From Massospora cicadina (taxonomy: Eukaryota; Entomophthoromycota; Entomophthoromycetes; Entomophthorales; Entomophthoraceae): a stretch of DNA of 64,000 nucleotides. Location of the stretch: the NCBI GenBank assembly GCA_022478985.1, contig JAKSZP010010639.1:62001-126000 (forward strand), in the 5' to 3' direction. Below are positions 1 through 10,982 of the stretch, piece by piece; position 1 is the stretch's first letter, and the number at the start of each line of letters is the position of its first letter. The translations under genes were made by a program, and so were the position numbers. The notes under the pieces are model-generated. The model saw nothing but the letters and a program-made list of their open reading frames with translations, was not told the origin of the DNA and did no database searches.

Positions 1-480
1 TTTGTACTAAACCCAATTTAGTCCATCCACGTTTTGACTAACCCTTCTTGATGTTCATGGATGCAAGCAATGTCACTGTTGGGGCCAACCTAGCCCAGCA
101 TGATGAAAAAAAGGTCGATCACCCAGTGGCCTATTTTAGCAAGACCCTGAGTAAGTCCAAACGGAACTATAGAATTACTGATTGGGAATGCCTGGCTGTC
201 TTGCTAGCAATCAACCATTTTTGGCCCTATCTCTATGGCACCCACTTTGCCATTGTTACCGTTCATTCCTTAACTTCAATGGCTCAAGCAGATGGATGAC
301 CTGGATGGTCGTTTAGCTAGATGGGCCTTATGACTGCAGAGCTATGATTTCAGTATTGTTTATCATGAGGGCGCAATTTACCACAATGCTATTGTCCTCT
401 CTAGGATGCCGTTTCTGGCTTCTTTGATTTCTGAGGAAGAATGATTATATTATCTGATTGGTCAACCTGAACGTTGAAGG
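1..480 (+). pseudogene. Ty3/gypsy RNase H relic (element G)
   Basis: This is the RNase H domain of an LTR-retrotransposon pol, cut by the left window edge. The readable part (48-299) holds the Ty3 signature: a first Asp block (MDASNVTVGANLAQ), then HPVAYFSKTLSKSKRNY and the ITDWECLAVLLAINHFWPYLYG block that carries the catalytic Glu. In an active element this domain degrades the RNA strand during reverse transcription. After 300 the frame shifts and stops appear, but the reading continues into linker sequence up to about 470. It belongs to the same pol as the integrase relic downstream. The block order is unambiguous; the copy is non-functional. Confidence 0.85.
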
Positions 481-559
481 TTTGAAACACCTGAGGTCCA
501 AGCTGAGCACCAAAAGAAGACCTGAGACACCTAGATTTAGAATGGGCTGCTATATATGA

Positions 560-1560
560 GGGTCAATAAGAAATGGATCCATTATGTTTGCCCTTCTTCC
601 CAAACTGACATTATCCTAGAGTTCCATACTACTGTGGGACATGCGGCAGTTAAGAAGACTCATGAATGGTTGAAGTCATGACGTTACTAGTACTTAATAC
701 AGACTATACAAGAGGTCCTAGAGGCCTGTATGACTTGCTAAGCTCAAGAATGGGCCAGTCCTCAATATCAACACTCAGTCATCGCCATAATGGAACCCTT
801 CAATGTCATTAGCATTGACGTGATAGGTCCTCTTCCCACTGGATTGCACGTCCATTAATATAACCTCTTCAAGGTGGACCATCTAGCCAAATGTGTCGAA
901 GCATTTTGGTCCCCACTGCCACTGCAAAAGCTATAGCTCTCTTCCTTATTCAATACATTTTCACCCAGCATGGATGCCTCTTAAGTTTTACTTTCTGACA
1001 ATAGGTTAAATTTTACCTCGCAGATAGTTTAAGGACTTACATAGCTTTTTGGCACTAATCAAAATTTCTCCGCCCCTATAACCCATCCACTAATGGATTG
1101 GTGGAAAGAGCTAATGGAATCTTATTCTCTATTTTATAAAAGATAGCCACCTCCAACCCTACTCTCTGAGATTAATATCTACTCAGCGATTTGCTTGCAT
1201 ATAGAATAAGCCACAACCATCTCATTAAAATATCCCCTTTAAAACTCTATATGGACGTGCTCCTCATCTCCCAAGTACTCATTCAGCCTTTGCTCTAATC
1301 TCTACTCCTGCGAACTCTGATCTAACCAAAATGTCTTAGCCAATGAAATTGTCCAACTTCAAGCCCTAGCCATGTAAGGCATCATCACCACCACTGGAAG
1401 GAAGACATCCTAAATTAATGTTGGAGGACCCTCCTTAACCGTTTTTAAATTATTTGATCTAGTTCACTTTGATCACCATTGACCTGAAGGTTGACAGAAT
1501 AATTTTGACGTTCTTTGGTCTGAACCTTATAGTCATTCAAGAGTTAACTCTGAGTACTCC
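560..1560 (+). pseudogene. Ty3/gypsy integrase relic (element G)
   Basis: Degenerate integrase continuing the pol of element G. Visible in order are the HHCC zinc-binding module (GHAAVKKTHEWLK near 640-680, CMTC near 730), the first catalytic Asp in ISIDVIGPLP near 817, the second in LLSDNRLNFTSQ near 990-1020, and the catalytic Glu in NPSTNGLVERANG near 1080-1120. The D,D35E triad is therefore still traceable although in-frame stops interrupt it (for example after HEWLKS and CMTC). The C-terminal part (1260-1560) is diffuse. An integrase of this kind inserts the cDNA into the genome; this copy cannot make protein. Confidence 0.8.
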
Positions 1561-2064
1561 AATGCTGACGCTAATCAGGGGACAGTGATGAATCAAGTGC
1601 ATGGATAGTTCCTCTGGACCTATGCTCCCCTCAGACAGGATCTTGATGGAAGACGTTGTCAGGATTTTAAATGACGAGCAATCCAAAAATCTTTGCTCCT
1701 GAATTGAGCCTCAACAAATCAACTCTCACACCAGATTAAACAGAACCTCATCCTGAAGGCACCAGGACTAAATTCAATCAAGAAGCATCATGCATGTAAG
1801 AATCAATGGAATCACCTTCAGGAATACCGTCCCCGCTTCCCAAATCACAAGAGGCGCTACCCCCACCACTGTGGTCATGAGGATGATGCAGTAAAACGAG
1901 GGTGCCATCCTGGTGATTGATCCATAAGGCAGTAAAATATCCTGGTCCTATGGGGCCATAAGGTCTCTGAGGCACCATGTACTCATGCACCCTATAAATA
2001 TTGACGCTTTTTAACACAATAAAGTACTATATATAATCTCCATCTTTTTGTATTTTGACCTCTG
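1561..2064 (+). other. End of element G, no clear gene
   Basis: No convincing coding sequence. A purine-rich stretch (AGGGGACAG, near 1577-1585) followed by TGATG could be a polypurine tract and LTR start, but there is no second LTR copy to test this. The opposite-strand reading frame at 1778-2017 has no recognisable domain and looks like a chance frame. Confidence 0.35.
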
Positions 2065-3410
2065 TTAGGTTCTGGTGGTTGACTCAAAAATAAACCCTTT
2101 GACAACCAACAGATTGGTCCAATTATCCTCCTAATGCTTGAGCTAATACTCTAATTAGAGCCTATTGCAATAATATGGCTCAGGCTGATAATTGCAATAT
2201 TTATTTAATTATATTATCAAAAGCTTGGGCCAAATACACTCGCACATTTAGGCTAATCTTCACTGCAACTACTCATCCTGGGCCAATCAACTCGATGTAA
2301 ATTAATCTGATATTCCATCAGAAGCTCAGGCCAAATACATTCAATAGTTGAGCTAATTATTGCTACACCAAACCGTGGCGATTATTCATAATAATTTAGG
2401 ACCAATAAAAATATTCAACATGAGATATCATTTGGGATCGACCTAAAGATAATGTCTAAAAGTCCCATGGACTGATAGACGTTTTAATGTAATCCTTTTC
2501 CCGCCTATGGCAAATTTTGGATGTCAATCCTCATAATTGGCACAATAACACTTTCACATGGACCGTCCAAATGGGAGTACCTAGTGCTATTAAGAGGGAC
2601 AGTTGACATCCCAATTAAGGAGTTATTTTCATCAGCTGTGTGATGAGAACATATTTTGAGATGGTCCTAAAATAATTTTTGTATGTTGATATGTGTAATT
2701 GGCACAATAGCACTTGCACATGAACCACCCAAATGGGAGTACCTAGTGCTATCAAGAGGCCTGCTGACGTCCTGATTAAGGTATGTAATTTTCTTAAATC
2801 AATGCTGAAATTTCCCAGAATTTTTATTCTGTCAGCAATATGACAAAACTCATTTTAAGATGATCCTAGGACAATTTTGCATGCTCATTGTTGCAATTTT
2901 TGTCGCTGGAATCTTCCCAAATATGAGAGTATTTTGCCACCAATAAACATAGCAATAGGTCACAGTCATATCAGTTCAAGGGCTGAACTGAAGTGGAAAA
3001 TAATCTGTGAGATTGCATGCTTAACTTGTGGTTAGGAGATACTCTAGAGGTATAAATACTGGCGCCTGACCTAATAACTATTAAATAATCTAGTCTAATA
3101 AAGGATCGATTTTATTTAATCCTCTTACCAGTTTTCATCTTAAGTCACTTTTGAAGACTGTTAGCAAGCTGGGATCTTGGGATCCACAGCTTGCAACTTT
3201 GCTTATCTTGGTTTAAGCTCCCAATTAAGGAGGGAAAATCAAGCCCAAAATTGGCCAGAAGAGTTGGGGCTATTTTTATATGCCTAGTGAGTTTTGAATG
3301 GTCAAAATCCTGTAAGCCACTAACAAAAGTAAGAATTTTTTGGCTGAACTTCAGCCCAATTAAGTGTGCAGGATTAAAATTATCAAGTGAGTGACTATCA
3401 GAATTTCACA
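2065..3410 (+). repeat. LTR-like region upstream of a PBS
   Basis: The right end is well defined. The sequence ends in TTTCACA one base before an 18 nt primer-binding site (3412-3429), the expected 5' LTR/PBS junction. A TATA-like motif (TATAAATACTGG, about 3050) and AATAAA (about 3101) fit U3/R elements of a + strand LTR. The left boundary is only a guess, at a TGTTAG. It follows pol of element G and precedes a PBS, so it could be the shared LTR of two head-to-tail elements. No paired copy exists in the window. Confidence 0.45.
2536..2780 (+). repeat. Direct repeat of ~84 bp, period 161 bp
   Basis: Two similar blocks, 2536-2620 and 2697-2780, share GGCACAATA-CACTT-CACATG, CCAAATGGGAGTACCTAGTG, then a CTAT-AAGAGG block and end in ATTAAGG. 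They lie inside the LTR-like region, the position of U3 enhancer-type repeats in LTR retrotransposons. A weaker third copy of the following GAT-GTCCTA-ATTTT block is seen near 2856. Regulatory function is an inference. Confidence 0.7.
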
Positions 3411-3411
3411 C

Positions 3412-3429
3412 TGGTGCTCACTACAGGGG
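3412..3429 (+). other. tRNA primer-binding site (PBS)
   Basis: TGGTGCTCACTACAGGGG directly follows an LTR end. The same 18 nt occur at 25015-25032, 61212-61229 and, on the - strand, 36234-36251, each at the LTR/internal junction of a Ty3-type element. It begins with TGG, the complement of the tRNA CCA end. The primer tRNA should end in CCCCTGTAGTGAGCA-CCA; its identity is unknown. Confidence 0.85.
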
Positions 3430-3669
3430 GCTCTGTTAGTGTGTTGCTTGATTAACTTGAGGTTTAGTTAGGAGGTGGCAAAAGCCACTGGATCTACATT
3501 TGGGGGAGGATGCCGCCAGTGGAGCCTCAGCCTCAACGTTCAGTTTTCAACGCCTCTTGGAGATGGGGGAAGAGTCAAGAACCTCCCAACCATCGCATTG
3601 ACGATGTTTTGACCCACTGAAAATGGTGGAGTTGTGCTTGAGGAATATCATTTGGTTAAGTTGGGGGGT
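3430..3669 (+). other. Short internal relic of an LTR element
   Basis: About 240 bp after the PBS without a recognisable protein. It ends in a G-rich purine run (AAGTTGGGGGG, near 3658) directly before TGTTAGATTATC, which looks like a polypurine tract followed by an LTR start. A PBS and a possible polypurine tract this close together suggest an internally deleted element, or two fused relics. The flanking LTR-like regions are not obviously similar, so a true TRIM-type element is not supported. Confidence 0.35.
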
Positions 3670-4715
3670 ATGTTAGATTATCAACCAGGTGATATTCCTC
3701 ACATATTAATGAAAATAGTATAATAATTGATTGAGGATGATTGCCAATTAGGTTGCTAATTCTGATTCATTATTTATTGATAATACTCCAATTTTTTCTC
3801 CCCATTCAGTTGGGTTGAGCTGTCTTGATCTGCAGGATCAAGAAAGTATTTGGGATCATCCCTGATAGGGATGTTGGTGGGTCTCAAGGCTGGCAACTGA
3901 GGCTGAGGATGTCAAGTTGATTAGCATTATAGATATAGATGACGAATTGCTTAGATTCGATGTCAAAAAATATTATGAAATGATCCTAATGGTTTTTTCA
4001 GTCAATTTTGACACCAGAAACTTATGCCAAGGATGTTAAAGTAATTATTACTAATCATTTAAGTTCAGTAGAATTTTATCCCAATGCTAACTCCATGTGA
4101 AGATGATTGTGGGGTTTTCTGGTGGAAAGCTGAAGTATTTGTTATCAATTATCTGATTACAAATTTGCTGTCTAATTTGGATCAAATTGCATTTTGACTT
4201 TGTGAGAGTATCAGGAATAACTCCAGACAGCATTTTTAAGTTTGACACTTTCAATTTATGCTGAGGATGTTGAATCAATTAATAATTGAATAATTTAACA
4301 TATTACCTTGACTTCATGAGAGTATTGGGAATAATCCCTAACAGTATTTTGGTTTAATTTGACACTGGTGACTTATGCCAAGGATGTCAATATATTTAAA
4401 TAATTCAGATTATGAAAAATCAAGGACCAATGTAATCATGGACATTTGAGGATGACAAGTATTTCCAGAGAGAGTGCTGACAAAAACTAAGCAGTGAGAA
4501 TTGCCAGTGAGTGATGATGATGCTGGAAATAAATGCTAAAGATTTGGAAAGGCAAGAAATGCCTATAAATAGTTTGTTCTCCCTCTTAATAAAAATATCT
4601 TCTATCCTCAAATCTTCAAACCTTCAGATATTCAGATCTTCAAATCTAATATTTATTTATTCCGTCTTTATTTGGTTTTTTAGTTAACCATAGTTAGCTT
4701 AGCTTGTAAAGGTGG
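3670..4715 (+). repeat. LTR-like repeat, family C
   Basis: AT-rich non-coding region starting TGTTAGATTATC behind a purine-rich run. It has a TATA-like box (CCTATAAATAG, near 4560) and an AATAAA (near 4587), so it reads as a + strand LTR. The following segment (4716-5110) has a diverged copy at 24033-24400. Its pol is not present here. The small frames on both strands in this interval have no recognisable domain. Confidence 0.4.
3888..4391 (+). repeat. ~117 bp tandem array in the family C LTR
   Basis: A recurring block of the form TTTGACACTGGTGACTTATGCC followed by (A/T)GAGGATGT or AAGGATGT starts near 3890, 4009, 4243 and 4360. The spacings are about 119, 234 (two periods) and 117 bp; the unit expected near 4126 is too decayed to see. 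A linked motif (GAGAGTAT-GGAATAA-CC) sits upstream of the last two units. Arrays of this kind are typical of U3 regions. Confidence 0.65.
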
Positions 4716-5110
4716 GACTCAAAATCCCCAGTTGTTAGGTGCTGGGTTAAAACACCTGAAGTGATCAGCGCAACCAACTCCCTACCTTGAACTAGATGGA
4801 AACCCTGTGGGAAAATTGGGCAACTAGCAGCAACTATGAAGGACTGGAAATATTGAAGGGGAGTAACTCTGAGGGAGTCAATAGAGGCCGCTAAACCACA
4901 ATCATTGGACATGTCCCAAAGAGGACCTCTGCACCATTACGAGTGGTCATGCCTCAGAAGGAGAAGTTGTTGGTCTGATGGGTTGGTGGGTTGCCCTGCA
5001 AATTAGTAGGGAAAGGTTACCAATGTTTGTGAAAAAGCAAGGGCCAGCAGTCTTCATATTGTTTGGCCTGGCACACTAATGTAGTCGCCTATTATTGAGA
5101 ATGAAAAATT
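4716..5110 (+). repeat. Dispersed repeat C, copy 1
   Basis: Non-coding segment with a clear diverged copy at 24033-24400. Shared landmarks in order are GTTAGGTGCTGGGTTAA, CAACT/AACTCCC, GTGGGAA/GTAGGGAT, and AAGGGCCAGCAG through TTTGGCCTGGCACACTA. Both copies lose similarity shortly after TGGCACACTA, which starts with TGG and could be the PBS of family C. That reading is speculative, because the preceding bases do not end in CA. Confidence 0.55.
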
Positions 5111-5149
5111 CTCAACAACATTTTCACTAATATTCAGCTTTGAGCCATT

Positions 5150-6400
5150 TTAGATTTTGGTGACAGTCAAGTGAACTGTCATGCTGAGAATCACATAATC
5201 TCCATCTTTATGGGTGGAGCCTCAGAGCAATGCACGTCCGCCTTCCACTTCTGGGCCTCCACAGCCTTCTCTAAGTTAACATCAGCATCTTCAGTTTTCT
5301 TTACTCTAGTCACAAATCATCTGCTGTACGGTACATTCCCCCAGCGTGGCCATCCATCATCTGTGGGTGATACCTGTGATTCACATAAAAGTGGAACATG
5401 CACATTGATGAGTGCACCGGGTTTTGTATGCAAATTGTGTAATTCTTAGACAATTGATCCATCATTCTTGTCTTGTGGTGAGGTATCATTGTAGGTACTG
5501 TTCAAGAGTCTGATTGACCTTGTCCATATGACCGTCAGATTGGGGATGATATGCAGAGGAGTGACATAGTCTAAACTTCAGATTTTCTAAGAGGTGGTCC
5601 CATAACCTAAAAAATGAATTGTGGACACCTGCCCTAAATAATCTCATCCAGGAGTCTGTATTGGGCGAAGATCCTCATTATAAATATTCCACCATGTCCT
5701 TTGCCTTGGCCTTGGAGGTGCATGGGAAATCTCCACATACTATGTCAGTCAGTCTACTACACCATGACCACATTATAACCCTCCAATTTTGGAAGCTCAG
5801 TGATAAAATCCACACTTATCAAGTTTCACATCATTTGTGCGATCTGTAGGGGTTTCAACTTCCCTGTGGGTTTGCTTCAGGAGGGTTTTAATTGGGCAAA
5901 GGTAAGGAGAGCATGACATATCCTCTTACAGTTCCCACTAGATCCTGCCAGGAGTAGCTTCGGCATATTAGTTTGATCTTTTCCCAAAACCAGGGTGTCC
6001 CACCAGAAGGTGTTGTGGTGCAACTCCATGACCTAAGTTTAAAGCTTGAGCTTTAAGACCCATATGCGGTCTTTGTGCAGGATGAGGCCTCCCTCCTTCC
6101 TGTAATTCTTATTGCTGTTGCTGGAATCGTCTTCCCCAAATCCCCTTATAACCTTGTCCCTGATTTTGTTATAAGTTGGGCTATCTGAATACTATCTGTT
6201 AAGTAAGCACAATCTCCCTGTATATCTGCAAACACCTAAGAAGAGAGCATGGTAGCCATGGTGAACGTGTTAATCTCTTCCTTAGCATAGATCATTTTTG
6301 GGTCTTGGCTAAGAAGGTCAAGCAGTAATATGCTCTCCCTGGGCTCATATTTTATCTTTAAATTGTACTGGGAAAACTCTAATTACCAGCGGGCTTGTCT
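5150..6400 (-). pseudogene. Ty3/chromovirus integrase relic (element F)
   Basis: Read on the - strand, this follows the RNase H of element F. Near 5640-5500 it contains a heavily broken but recognisable integrase core: SVxRLCHSSAYHPxSDGHMDKVNQ, where HPQSDGQMERVNQ is the usual catalytic-Glu block of chromoviruses. Further on (5380-5170) the pattern KAVEAQKWKADVHCSEAP matches the alpha-helical tail before the GDxV motif of chromovirus integrases. Many stops and shifts are present. The 3' end of F appears to be lost against repeat C near 5150; no chromodomain or 3' LTR was seen. Confidence 0.6.
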
Positions 6401-6660
6401 CTAATTTATCCTTTGGGGGCCCTTGTGGAATTCTAGAGGCCTGTTGTCAGTCCTGATTGTGAACTGATGGCACAAATACAACAGATGATGCTGCCACTCA
6501 TCTAGAGCTGCGATAATTGCTAAGAGTTCCTTGTAATAAATGTAGTAGTTTGTTGCCATTGGAAGCATCTTCCTTCTTAAGTAGCATACTGGGTGCTCCA
6601 AACTGTCCTTGCCAGTTTCTAAGAGGAACGACATGATGGCAAAGATGGAGCATATATCTT
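6401..6660 (-). pseudogene. Ty3 RNase H relic (element F)
   Basis: The - strand frame 6634-6401 gives the RNase H pattern EHPVCYLRRKMLPMATNYYI, YKELLAIIAALDEWQHHL and FTIRTDNRPLEF. These correspond to the chromovirus blocks HPVAYxSRKLxPAExNY, KELLAIxxAxExWRHxL and TDHxNLxY. The catalytic Glu and the third Asp block are still visible. It sits between the integrase (lower coordinates) and the RT (higher coordinates) of the same - strand element. Confidence 0.8.
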
Positions 6661-7660
6661 CAATGAATGGTCAGTCAGCATCAGGATGCGCTAGAACTGG
6701 TGCTGTGAGAAGGGGTCCATGATGGCCTTGAAAGCCGTCCTTTCCTCCTTTCCCCATCAAAAAAGGGACTTTCCCATTAAGCCGGTAAGTGGGGTGGCCA
6801 TCTCTGAGAGGTCATTGTTGAATCTTCTCAGAAAATTTACCACCCCTATGAAGCTGCGCACCCCCATCTTGTCTGTGGATGCTGACCACATTTTCAACAC
6901 TGCCATCTTATGTGGGCAGATGTATGTTCTCTTTTTTTAAATACTAAATTTGCCAGGAAGGATACTGAGCCACTTCTAAATCTCGCATTTATAGGGCTTT
7001 AAATGGAGATTTGTCCTATCCAGTACCCTGAGACACTTCCTAACGTCCTCCTTGCAGGTCTCTTAATACTAAAAGAATATTTAAAATGTCATCTATTTAT
7101 GCAACACAGCATTCTCATTAAAGTCACCAAGAGCACTGTTGATAGTCCATTATAAACTGCTGGTGCATTCTTGAGCCTAAATGGCATAATCTTTTACTTG
7201 TACACACCCAGGTGACACTTAAAAGCCGTGTATTATTAATGTTCATGTACAAATGGTACTTGGTTGAAAGGATCCATCAGGTCCAATTTCGAGAACACTT
7301 GGCTTTCCGCGATCATTTGAGAGATTACTTGTTATCAGAAATATGTGGTATAGGTCCATTTCAGATATGGCGTTCAATTGGTGGTAGTCTACACAGGGGC
7401 AGGGCTTGCTATTGACCTTGGGATCAGAAGTATGGGTGACAACAATGAGGATACAAAGGCAAAATCATTCCTCACTCTTTCAAATCCCTCCATGTAATTG
7501 TCCAGGGCTTCCTTCACCCTGGGGTTCAGAGGGTACAATGGGCTTCCTTTAGGAAGCTCAGCGTCCCCTTTGATCATATATGAAAATGAAAAGGTCCTTT
7601 GTGGAGCACAGGTTGCAGTGATATTCCTCTGCAATAGATTTACATAATCTCTTACTCTTC
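6661..7660 (-). pseudogene. Ty3 reverse transcriptase relic (element F)
   Basis: The - strand reading from about 7634 downward shows a Ty3 RT in pieces: AELPKGSPLYPLNPRVKEAL near 7560, corresponding to the N-terminal 'P..PIYRLSP.E..AL.' block of chromovirus RT, then a broken palm. The RT/RNase H connection (VGVRSFIGVVNFLRRF, near 6850-6800) is clear and corresponds to the VxSFLGxxNFYRRFI motif. The catalytic YxDD box could not be read with confidence. Frames change several times, so this is a dead copy. Confidence 0.65.
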
Positions 7661-8760
7661 AGGAACCTTTTCCATTTCCATCACTTGGTGTACAGAGTTC
7701 ATTCTGGACCTGCTCATTCACAAGGAAAAAATTCTGATGTTACCAGCTCTAAGTCCTTTGGGTGGAGCGTTACCCATTCCTCTGACAAGTAAAAATGCGA
7801 GGAGTAAGTGTGCCACCACCTCATCCACAAAAAGAATAGGGTGGGGAAGGTTCTGAATGGCGCTGAAGGTCTCCAGAAATTGTGAAATTTCTGTTGTAGC
7901 TTTATCATTGGCTTATTCTCTCATCATTTAGATTACTTAGTGGTGTCTGCAGGAGTTATGTTACCCTTTTCCCACATTTTTACTTTCATTTTTGTAGCTA
8001 AATCCTAGTCCAAATAGTTTTTTCGGCCCCTCATGTCTACTAGCACCTAAACCTTCTCAATCAATACCTCATCCCTTTCTTCTTACTTTAGAGAAAATGG
8101 CACATACAGGTTTTAAGAAATGTTTCCTTTATTGAGAGAAGAGATGTGATTGGGGACAGACTGAGATTGTATGAAGGGGCGTCTAAGCCACTGAAGGTTG
8201 CATGTAACAGGGCTGCAGAGTGTGAAGTGGGTTTGATAGTGGCTACCTGATCCTGTTGTCCCACATGGTTGGAGACAGGTTCAGACTCTGCACATCATCC
8301 ACGGAATCTTCCATGGTTCCTAAGAACATAGGTTATAACTTGTGCCAGAGCTAACTGGGTTTCCTCCTGGGAGCCAACTGTGAATTCCTCCTCCAAGGTC
8401 ACCACCAGGTGGGTGGCAGTTATAGCAGCGAGGACGTCAGGACGTAAGTTTGTCAGAACATCCGTGCAAGCTAGGAGGAGGTCACTTTTGTGGCTTTGGC
8501 TAGAGGCTGAAACAGCCAAGCATAGTCCAGGATGGCTTTTTTTCCTTGGCTGTGGGACAAGAACTCTGACCAGGCGTCATCATGAGAGCTGTTTGGGATG
8601 GCATCTCTTTCAACCAGTTGAAGGTATTCCTTCAGAGAGGATATAAGAACCTGATGAGTTTCCAAGTGGTCATTGATCCAGACTGACAGGTTCTTCAGAA
8701 GATTGGCTATCACCTGAGCAATTGAAAAGGGATGCCTCCATGGTCCCCTCAAGAGGCCAT
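7661..8760 (-). pseudogene. Probable gag/protease region of element F
   Basis: Lies upstream (- strand) of the RT. Frames at 8752-8471 and 8519-8295 are helical and charged (KNLSVWINDHLETHQVLI, QLVERDAIPNSSHDDAWSEF) and could be remnants of a gag N-terminus. No zinc knuckle or Asp-Thr-Gly protease motif was found. The assignment rests mainly on position. Confidence 0.4.
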
Positions 8761-9431
8761 GGTGAGATGAGCTTGCAACTTGATGTGGGAGAACTTTTCT
8801 GCATCACACTCTTCTCTTACAGGGCCAATGTTTGTCTAAACTCAGACGCGGTGTCAAAGCATTGGAAATAAGAAGTGGTGTTTCCTCAGGATGATTAAAG
8901 GCGAGTGGCTTCACTAAAAAGAACAGGATGGAAAGGATCACCATCAAGAGAATGGTAGTATGCTTGTACCAAGTGGGTAGGGCTCTCTCTGAAGGCTTAA
9001 CCAAATCATCCTATAAAAGAGAGATGAGGTTAAAAGAACTTCATCTAATGTGATGGATAGGATTTTTACATTGCCACAAAACAGTTAGTCAGGAGGGCCC
9101 AGGTAAGGGCACACAAGCAGGAAAGTGCACCGGTATTATTCTCTTAGTCCATTGTATTAAATAATAGTTGTTAATATTCTTGGAAGATGGTAAGGATGAT
9201 GCTGATTCTTAGGAGGATTGTCTGTTTGCCGGAGAGGGCGTACAGAGAGGCGGAAGACTTGTTAAAGTCTGAGCTATAATTCATTTCTATTACAAATCCA
9301 GAGTACCTTCAAAATCTCAATAAAATAATTAAAGATTTTAATATATTTTGATTTTTGCAATTTTAAATATATATGCTAGAGGTGAGTTGTCTTAAGCACC
9401 TTTGTTGGTTTGTATTTATATTATGAAATGG
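8761..9431. other. No gene seen; LINE target flank
   Basis: No domain-bearing frame on either strand. The region probably held the 5' LTR of the - strand element F. It is AT-rich toward 9300-9431, where the LINE inserted; its continuation lies beyond the LINE at 14727. Confidence 0.4.
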
Positions 9432-9447
9432 TAAATAAGGTGAACCT
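9432..9447 (+). repeat. LINE target-site duplication, left
   Basis: TAAATAAGGTGAACCT (16 bp) is repeated without mismatch at 14711-14726, directly after the LINE 3' end. This length is typical of target-primed reverse transcription. Confidence 0.9.
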
Positions 9448-9558
9448 AAAAACTTTTCTTTCTCGTTGCAAACACTTTTGCAACCCATTCAATTCAAGAC
9501 TAAATCTAGTTTGATAATCTCATAGAGGGGATTAGTCTGCGCCCATGTCTGGGAGCAG

Positions 9559-10982
9559 TTGGGAAAAGCAAGGCAAGAGGAGCAGGCGGAAGGCCTGCAG
9601 CCCCTAACATTCGAAAACGCCCCGGAGAATCCGTGGAATAAAAAAAATCTAAAAAAACTGGTGGTCACAATTTCCCCAGAGATACTCACGTGGCAAGCAC
9701 GATGCAACCAGTACATCAACACGCCACATTCCCAGCCACTTTTGTCAGTGGAATTCGGAGTCCGTGTGTATCTGGACATCCAAAAAATGGCCTTATGGGA
9801 AAAATTTTGTGTACATCTTCACAAAATTTTCCTGACCGCGGTGTATGTTGCACCTCACTCCATGTCACGCGGTTGGCTGGACCTAGGTTTTGAAAGCAAA
9901 ATAGCAGCAGACGAGGCTGCAGTGGTGCACATAGTGGTTGACCTCCCCAAAGGGCAACGGGTCATCAAAACTAAATGCACCAGATGGACAAAATCAAACC
10001 AAATTTTCCTCACGTTTGACTTTTGCCTACTACAGTAAAACGTGACATTTTGGAGCAACACCTGAAAGATGGTCTCGCCATATATGGTGAAATACAATCT
10101 TTCGAAATGCAACATTTCACGCTGATGCCACACCTGTGCACTGGCAAAGCCATTGCAGTTCTGATCCCAACCGAGGAGATCATGAAGGACCTAACCCAGA
10201 TCCCGCACTCCACCTTTATTGACATCGCAGGGCACACCACCCACCCATTCTGGGTAACCGTGGACAGCGCGCCCCCCATTTGCACCCACTGTGATGCGTT
10301 TGGCCATAAGGCACACGCATGCCCCATCAAAGAGGGCGTCACATTCCAAGAGCACCCCTCAGCGGCCATGGCCAGCGGAGAGGCGCACTACAAACCAACC
10401 GCAAGCACCAAGGAGGCTTTCCCGTGGGGAGCACAAGGCTGCTACCTATTAATAAACCCATCTCCCCGTAGGAGCAGAAGAAGGCCAAGCAGGCCTGTAG
10501 GACTTTGGCCAAGGAAGCGGCCAAGGCTACCACCACTTCCCACACTCACAACGCCAGGAGGACATGGAGACCTTCGCGGCAGAAGCAACTCGGGAATCCA
10601 TCACCCAATCAGATTGGGAGGCCCATGCCAAATGGGCCACTCAATCTGAGGATCCGATGGGAGATTCGATCTCACCCTATCGCTGCACCCAAGCCCTGGT
10701 CAAAACTGACTTGGGACCTATCCCAACCAAAAAAGATTCTTTTTTCCCCACTTGACGGTGCACCGAACTTATCTGCACTGCAAAAAATTCGTCCGACGTC
10801 AGGAAAACAAAAAGCAAAGGCTAAAGCCAACATGACTCTTTCCACAAAAATTAACAAAAACCCTGATAGTGTTGCTGCTAGTACCCACGCTGCTGTGAAA
10901 GCCCGTGGGGACCTGGAAGAGGCTGGTGGGCCTGGGGCCCACCCCCTCACACCTAAGGTGCAATGGGGGAAACCTTCACTCT
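9559..10982 (+). pseudogene. LINE ORF1 (RNA-binding, CCHC knuckle), frameshifted
   Basis: ORF1 proteins bind LINE RNA to form the transposition particle. Three frames must be joined: 9559-10038, 10023-10649 and the basic stretch from 10505 on. The join near 10020-10025 is well supported, because the RRM-like segment (IFLTFDF continuing as TTVKRDILEQHLKDGLAIYG) runs across it. A single CCHC knuckle follows at 10281-10322 (CTHCDAFGHKAHAC, spacing C-x2-C-x4-H-x4-C), preceded by PFWVTVDSAPPI. The C-terminal third is Lys/Arg/Pro-rich and its true frame is uncertain. The same architecture recurs in the ORF1-only elements at 50.4-59.5 kb. ORF1 probably ends at 10982, about 20 bp past the ORF2 start. 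Confidence 0.8.

Noticed and set aside
3430..4715. TRIM element (two LTRs with a tiny internal region)
   Set aside because: The regions left and right of the short internal segment are not visibly similar, as TRIM LTRs should be.
5171..5449. 92-codon + strand frame
   Set aside because: Antisense to the integrase C-terminal region of element F; no domain on the + strand.
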